Assembly (NCBI GenBank): GCA_965218715.1
Contig: CBDCLY010000041.1
Coordinates: forward strand, 1-40,836
Origin: CBDCLY01 sp965218715
GTDB taxonomy: Bacteria > Bacteroidota > Bacteroidia > Flavobacteriales_E > Vicingaceae
DNA: 40,836 nucleotides
Direction of reading: 5' to 3'
Positions 35,797-40,836 of the stretch are shown one piece after another; position 1 is the stretch's first letter, and every line of letters begins with the position of its first letter. The position numbers were made by a program, and so were the translations under genes. The notes below the pieces were generated by a model. That model was given only the letters and a program-made list of their open reading frames with translations, searched no databases and was not told where the DNA came from.

Positions 35797-36512
35797 CTAT
35801 CTCAGTGCAAACTTAACTGGCACTGTATACTGAACTCTTACCGGTTTTCCTCTTTGCTTACCTGGCTTCATCTTAGGAATACTATTGATTACTCTAACAG
35901 CTTCCTTATCTAAAGCTCCTCCTCCTGGAACACCTCTAACTACTTCTACATTGGTTACTTTGCCTTTCTCATTTACAAGGTATCGTATATAAACAGTTCC
36001 ATCTATCCCGGCATCTTTAGCCATAGCTGGGTATTTGGTGTTATTGGCGATGAATTTGTAAATCTCGGCATTGGTGCAATTCTGCACTTCATTCTTATTT
36101 CCTTTTCCTTCGCAACCTGGAAAGATTGGCATGTCTTCAACAATAGTAAAGATCTCTGCTTCTTCTATCACCTCTTCTGGCTGCTCAAAAATTTCGGTAT
36201 CCATATCCGCTTCCGAATCTTGGATGTCTACTTCATTTTCTATTTCTTCATCATCCTCTACAATCTCTAAAATCTCTTGTGGTGGAGGTGGTGGTGGCGG
36301 AGGTGGTGGAGGTGGTTGATTTTGCTGAGTAATTGGAATGATCTCCTCCTCAATTTCATCACTTTTAATTGACCTAAAGAATCTGGCCCAGAATCATATG
36401 TTTTGTTTTCAAAGGCAATAAGGACAATGGCCAATACGATGACCAAACCCATCATGAAAAACACTCCACGTTTTTCTTCTAAGTTGGCTTTGGGATTTTT
36501 CTTTACTTCCAT
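35797..36512 (-). CDS. tonB: TonB energy transducer, frameshifted
   Basis: Couples the inner-membrane proton force to outer-membrane receptors. ATG 36512 starts KKNPKANLEEKRG, typical of flavobacterial TonB, followed by one membrane helix (FFMMGLVIVLAIVLIAF). After the helix a Pro-rich rigid linker is encoded by GGT/GGA-rich DNA at 36279-36317. The C-terminal domain is KYPAMAKDAGIDGTVYIRYLVNEKG, GALDKEAVRVINSIPKMKPG, VRVQYTVPVKFAL. The frames split at 36364-36367, where a run of four T on plus (AAAA on the coding strand) is one base short: adding one A joins LGQLK to SDEIEEEIIPITQQNQPP. Stops 16 nt from the terminator. Confidence 0.88.
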
Positions 36513-36671
36513 AGGGCTAAATTTCTTTAACTGCTAAAATAATAAAAATTGATGTCATTTTAGGAGCTTATTAATAACGGAAATTGCTCAGTTTAGTATG
36601 TTTCCTATTTAAAAGGTCAAACTACTGCAAAGAAGCTTTATGATTTAAACAAGAAGACTAAGCTTTTTTAT

Positions 36672-37050
36672 CTAGCTGATCTCCGCTTCATAAGCAGAAG
36701 CACTCAGTAGGTCTTCCAATTGACTTGTATCGCTCAATTTTACCTTTAATCATCCAACCGGCATCGTATGGACTGCTGTTCACAGATTCTGGCTCAGCTT
36801 CAATGCTTTCATTTACTTCAATTACTTCCCCACTGACAGGCATGAACAAATCAGAAACGGTTTTCACTGCTTCAACCGTTCCAAAAACTTCTCCCTTATC
36901 CAATGTCTCCCCTTCTGTTTCAATTTCAACATAAACAATATCGCCTAATTCGCCTTGGGCAAAATCGGTAATTCCGATAGTAGCAATGTCCCCTTCGATC
37001 TTAATCCACTCGTGGTCAGATGTATATTTTAATTCTTGGATAATGTTCAT
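36672..37050 (-). CDS. gcvH: Glycine cleavage H protein, frameshifted near the C-terminus
   Basis: Lipoyl carrier that shuttles the aminomethyl group between P, T and L proteins. ATG 37050 (MNIIQELKYTSDHEWIKIEG) is the family start. The lipoylated lysine is Lys63 in FGTVEAVKTVSDLFMPVSG. Near the end, the first frame reads IKGKIERYKSIG and runs to a stop at about 36688. An alternative frame reads QLEDLLSASAYEAEIS and stops at 36672-36674. Removing one base from the four-base run at 36738-36741 gives KGKLSDTSQLEDLLSASAYEAEIS, the expected end. It lies directly downstream of sprA in the same direction, an arrangement I recall from other Bacteroidota. Confidence 0.92.
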
Positions 37051-37091
37051 GATTTCTTGTTTTATTTTTGCCAAATTTAATACTTCACTCT

Positions 37092-40000
37092 TTATTGTGA
37101 AAGGGTAAATCGCAAACTTATTCCTGCATTGGTATTTGCTGTTGGAAAAGTAGATGATATCAATGGAGTATTGGCAACTCGGTCATAGAATAACCGCAAG
37201 TTCAATTTATTACTGAATCGATAATCAGCCGTAAATTTTACACTAAAGATTCGCTGCCCTGCAGTCAGTTCGTTCCTATTTTCAACAATTCTACGAATAA
37301 TTGTTCTGTTGTCTCTAATCGACAAATCTGCTCTCAAATCCAAATCACTTGAGCGTTCAATCTTACCAATTTTGATGGGCAGCTTTAAATTGGAAATTCG
37401 ATAACCCAAGCCAATAATGTATTCCTTCCCTTGAATTTCAGTCACTTGATTATTCGCAAAACTCATGGATACATTTCGATCTTGCCTTAGTTCTATTCTT
37501 GTAATTAAACTGCTGTTCCAGGTCATGTCTAAATTGATAAGCGGACTAAATTGCTCCACTATACTTGCCGTTGTTAACTGCTTATCGTCAATGATATTAT
37601 TGTTTACATCTCTAGCAGAGGCTCCCCCATTTGCCTCCTGGAAATTTGGGTTTCTTGTATAGGAATTTACACTAAAGTTAGAGCGATAACGATGATTGAT
37701 GGTAATCGTTTTAAAGTATTTCTTAAAGAATGGAATTTTTGATAATCCATCGTAGGTTATGTTCCAATTGGGCTTTTGGAATCTGACTAGTAAAATCGCC
37801 TATATCCACTGAATTCGGACTTTGATCTGAATAAGCAGAAATGAATGAATACAGCAGAACTTCTTGAGAGGTTTCACCAAATCCATCTGCAAATTCTCCT
37901 GTGAACAATGAGTTGGGATTTTGGGCTCCAAGGCGCTGAGAAACTACTCCCCTATTAGCTCTCAATTGTTGGAAAGTTGCATTTTCAAACGTTTTGTCAT
38001 TGTCTTTAACAAAAGCAGAATTGAAACTCCAAAACGAACTGCTATAGCTACCCGTTACAATGGGAGGTGCTTCTAAATTATATGCTCCAAGAGTATCATC
38101 AAAAAAGAAATATCGATTAATGTTTTGTGCTACATTTTTATTGGCCTCAATTTGTATCCTCAAACCATTAATTGGTCTTAATGTCGCTCTTATGCTATAT
38201 TGTTTTGTATAGGTTCTAGAAAAGTCGCCACTGACAAAAACATCTTTCACCAACCAATCATTTTCTAGGGCATCTAATAAAATAATCATCTCCAGGTTCT
38301 TGCATCCCTGCAACAAAGCCAAATCCAGGTGCGTCCCATTGAGGGTCCATCCCCAAAATATTGGTATTTCTTCCCAAAGTTGGGCAAGACAGTTCCTTCC
38401 GTTTCATTGTAATTAACAGAGATGGTTTTCAAACTCATTACCGCAAAAAGTGAGTTATCTACCAAATAGCGCTGTATAATGTTCTTTCTGTTTTCCAAGG
38501 TATCAGGCTCTTCTTTATCCCCTTTAGTTTTTGTTTCTTTTTCTTCCTTTTTCTCTGGAATCTCCTCTCCATTTTTCTTGGCTTCTTTTTCAGCTTCTTT
38601 TTGCTCTTTCTTCTCCTCTCTTAATTTCTTTTTATTCTCTTTCAGCAATATTTTCTGACTGATGTCTGGGTTTTTTAATTGCCTAATGTATTCTGATTTA
38701 TTGTATAGGGTTTCCATGTTAAGCGTACCTTGAATGGTCTTAGTATTGGAGTTCCTAATGGTGCTTCCTAAAGAGGTATCTGCATCAGGATTACCAATCA
38801 AGTCCCAAGAATAGGTGCCTGAATAGCGAACGCTTGCCGACATGAAATCAAGTCCAGGAATTTTAGATTAAAGGCAATGTGTAGTTCAAATCAAAATTGT
38901 GATTGTATTGGGTATTATCGCCAAAGCCCTTAATGTTTTCCCAAACTACACGCTTAAAAGTCTCGTATTGCTCCCTATTCCTCCTGTCTACCTCACCCGT
39001 TGGCTCACCGATTAAAGCTTGTGTTGAAGCATTGAAGTTGAAGGTGATTGATTTCGTGAAATTGTGCCTCAAGGTATAAACCCTAGACCAGTTAAACGCT
39101 TTTTGGAAAAAGGTTGGCGATTCAAAAATGAAGGATGAATTCGATGACGAGCTGATGTTTCTGGCCTTTCTTTCTTGATAAGAACGATCAAACATCGATT
39201 GCACGCTAATTTGATTAGGAACAGGATTAAAATTAAAATCCTTTAACCATTTCAATCCCTTTTTGCTGCGAATAAATTTGTTCTTTTTAAATGGTTCTAT
39301 GCTTTTGGGTTTGCCAGAGAAATTGTAATTGATGGCCCCTCTATAGTTTTCTTGCTTATCAAATTTGGTATTGATATCTCTTCTAAAAATCTCTGAATAG
39401 GCATAGGTAAATGAGAAATTCTCTATGTCGTAAATGTGATTTTTCTTTTTGTTTTGCCCAGGAAGCTTTCTAACATTGGTAAAATTTAAGCTTCGTCTTC
39501 TGGTGTAATCATCTGTTATTTTCCGAATGGAATCTTTGTAAGCAGTAGTTAATTCATCTGATGCCAGCAGATCTTTCATCTTTACATCTGGATCAAGCGG
39601 ATTGTATTCTGGTCTGATGATGCTTTCCGAAACTGAGTAATACATTGGAATACTCAAATTACTCCCTTCAGGCAAGAATTTAGCAATGTCTAAACTGGCA
39701 GATAGATCATACTGTTGCTTAGTTTCTCTTTGCCGTTCGTTTAGCTTTTGCTCTAAACTTCCCCAACCTGGGTGTACTCATGCTACCAGATAAGTTAGCT
39801 GTTCCTAGATCTGCTAATTGGGCTGCTATTCTTGCCTGAGCTGCCCAACCTCCATCATTGTTAAAATCGGCTAAGCGAAGTTCATTGGCCCAAACTTCTG
39901 CACATTTTGCTAATCCATCGTCATTCAGATTTGACCAAATCTCCTTTAGGATTCCGTATTCCTATCATTACCACCCTAACCTCGGCTAAGATTTGGATTA

Positions 40001-40836
40001 CCTTTTACTCGAATAGTATTGTTTCCATCAGCAGTTTCAAAAGCATTAGACACACTCACCCCATTTCCCGCTAAGCGATTGTCTGTTTCTATTTTGCTTT
40101 GCCGCAATTAACTTATCAAATTTCAAGTCGATGTTGTTTGCAGATGGCCAAACTTGTTCTGGGTTATTATTTCCTGGTTGAGTAACTTGAAGCGGCACCT
40201 CATATTCGTAGTAATTGTTGCTAAAATCTGTTCCCAATCTCAATACGATTGACACATCTCCGCTCTCTAATGGAAGTGCAGGGTCGCCTGCCTCAGCGTG
40301 GGCATACATCTTTAATCTTTTGTACTGGCGAATGTCTAAATCGAGGTAACGGAACGCAAATTTTGAATAACCATCTTGGAGATCACAAACATCCAATACA
40401 AGGGATTGTTCGTTCAATTGTCTTTGGTTTGTTGTTCCAAAATCTATCTCTCTATTAATGTCTGGCGGTATGGTGTAATTGATAGGAACTCTATTGGAGT
40501 TTTCTTCAACGTTGACTGCAGATATGTTAAAGGTTGTTGATCCTGGTTCATTTCCATGGGTGTCACCAGGTGGAATTTCTTCACGGTCGAATACCCTCCA
40601 TTCTCCCCTAACCAATCCTAACCTAGCAAAACGGATGATTACGTTTTCATCAAAGTCTTTTAAGAACATTCTCATGAAACGAATGGATTTAAAATCTCGA
40701 ATGTCTCCAATGATTTTTTCTGGATTTCTAATCGGAATTTTAAATTGATACCAGTTCACTTCTTTCGTTTGGCCGTTTACATTTTAGTCGCCCTTACTAC
40801 ATCCGTAATAAAATTGGAGCCTACATTATTCGGCTG
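37092..40836 (-). CDS. sprA: SprA, T9SS outer-membrane translocon (C-terminal half, many frameshifts, cut by window edge)
   Basis: SprA is the giant outer-membrane pore of the type IX secretion system; the family is about 2,400 residues, and some 1,240 codons are present. Conserved pieces, in order: NWYQFKIPIRNPEKIIGDI and RFMRMFLKDFDE, CAEVWANELRLADF, NLSIPMYYSVSESIIRPEYNPLDPD, TNILGMDPQWDAPGFGF, LRPINGLRIQIEANKN, PNWNITYDGLSKIPFF, and the end GLGYRISNLKLP with NTNAGISLRFTLSQ. The frame changes about nine times (near 40782, 40093, 39983, 39946, 39771, 38865, 38374, 38281, 37775), each by one base. No in-frame stops occur between the breaks, so I favour sequencing or assembly errors over decay. 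The upstream half lies beyond the window. Confidence 0.9.

Noticed and set aside
36071..36319. Plus-strand reading frame ending in a run of glycines
   Set aside because: It is the reverse reading of the Pro-rich linker of tonB; the minus-strand TonB match is clear.
1..40836. Prophage, insertion sequence, integron or defence island
   Set aside because: No transposase, integrase, phage structural, restriction or toxin-antitoxin protein was recognised, and no inverted or direct target-site repeats flank any segment.

Overview
The window looks like chromosome from a low-GC Bacteroidota bacterium, probably Flavobacteriales. The evidence is a set of secreted proteins with type IX secretion (T9SS) sorting tails, SprB and CHU_C-type modules, a sprA gene, lipoproteins with a short lipobox, TAnnTTTG-like promoter elements, and the sprA-gcvH-tonB gene order. 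I see no rRNA, tRNA, CRISPR array, phage or transposase.

Layout. 0.1-5 kb: aquaporin aqpZ (frameshifted), an Ntn-hydrolase with a membrane tail, a broken T9SS cargo gene followed by a decayed copy of the hydrolase gene's 3' end, a secreted protein with an internal duplication, and a YrdB-like membrane protein. 4.6-9.6 kb (minus strand): an ECF sigma/anti-sigma pair, a lipoprotein with two His-containing repeats, and a seven-repeat beta-propeller surface protein with a CHU_C tail. 10-12.9 kb (plus): DUF1428 protein, a lipoprotein, and mlaE-mlaF (mlaF frameshifted). 12.9-21 kb (minus): four tandem paralogous T9SS adhesin-like genes; the two on the right share an identical 331-nt 3' end including the terminator. 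21-29 kb: gcvP, a UbiA-like membrane protein, kynU-kmo-outer-membrane protein (kynurenine branch of tryptophan breakdown or NAD synthesis), and a metallo-beta-lactamase-fold hydrolase. 29-34.9 kb: a 1,072-residue protein that appears to join a degenerate peptidase-like domain, a TolB-type propeller and an Omp85-like barrel; a half-size TauE protein; an M20 amidohydrolase; and a coiled-coil lipoprotein. 34.9-40.8 kb: an orphan solute-binding protein, tonB, gcvH and the 3' half of sprA.

Functional themes. Cell-surface display dominates: sprA encodes the T9SS outer-membrane translocon, and at least six genes here encode its likely cargo. gcvP and gcvH belong to one enzyme complex but lie about 13 kb apart. 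MlaE/MlaF form the inner-membrane core of a lipid transporter.

Caution on sequence quality. Single-base indels, mostly in short homopolymers, break aqpZ, the 2.3-kb cargo gene, mlaF, the solute-binding protein, tonB, gcvH, and sprA at about nine places. Between indels the frames stay open and conserved. I therefore read most of them as sequencing or assembly errors rather than gene decay, with quality falling toward the right edge. All family assignments come from reading translated motifs; no database search was run.
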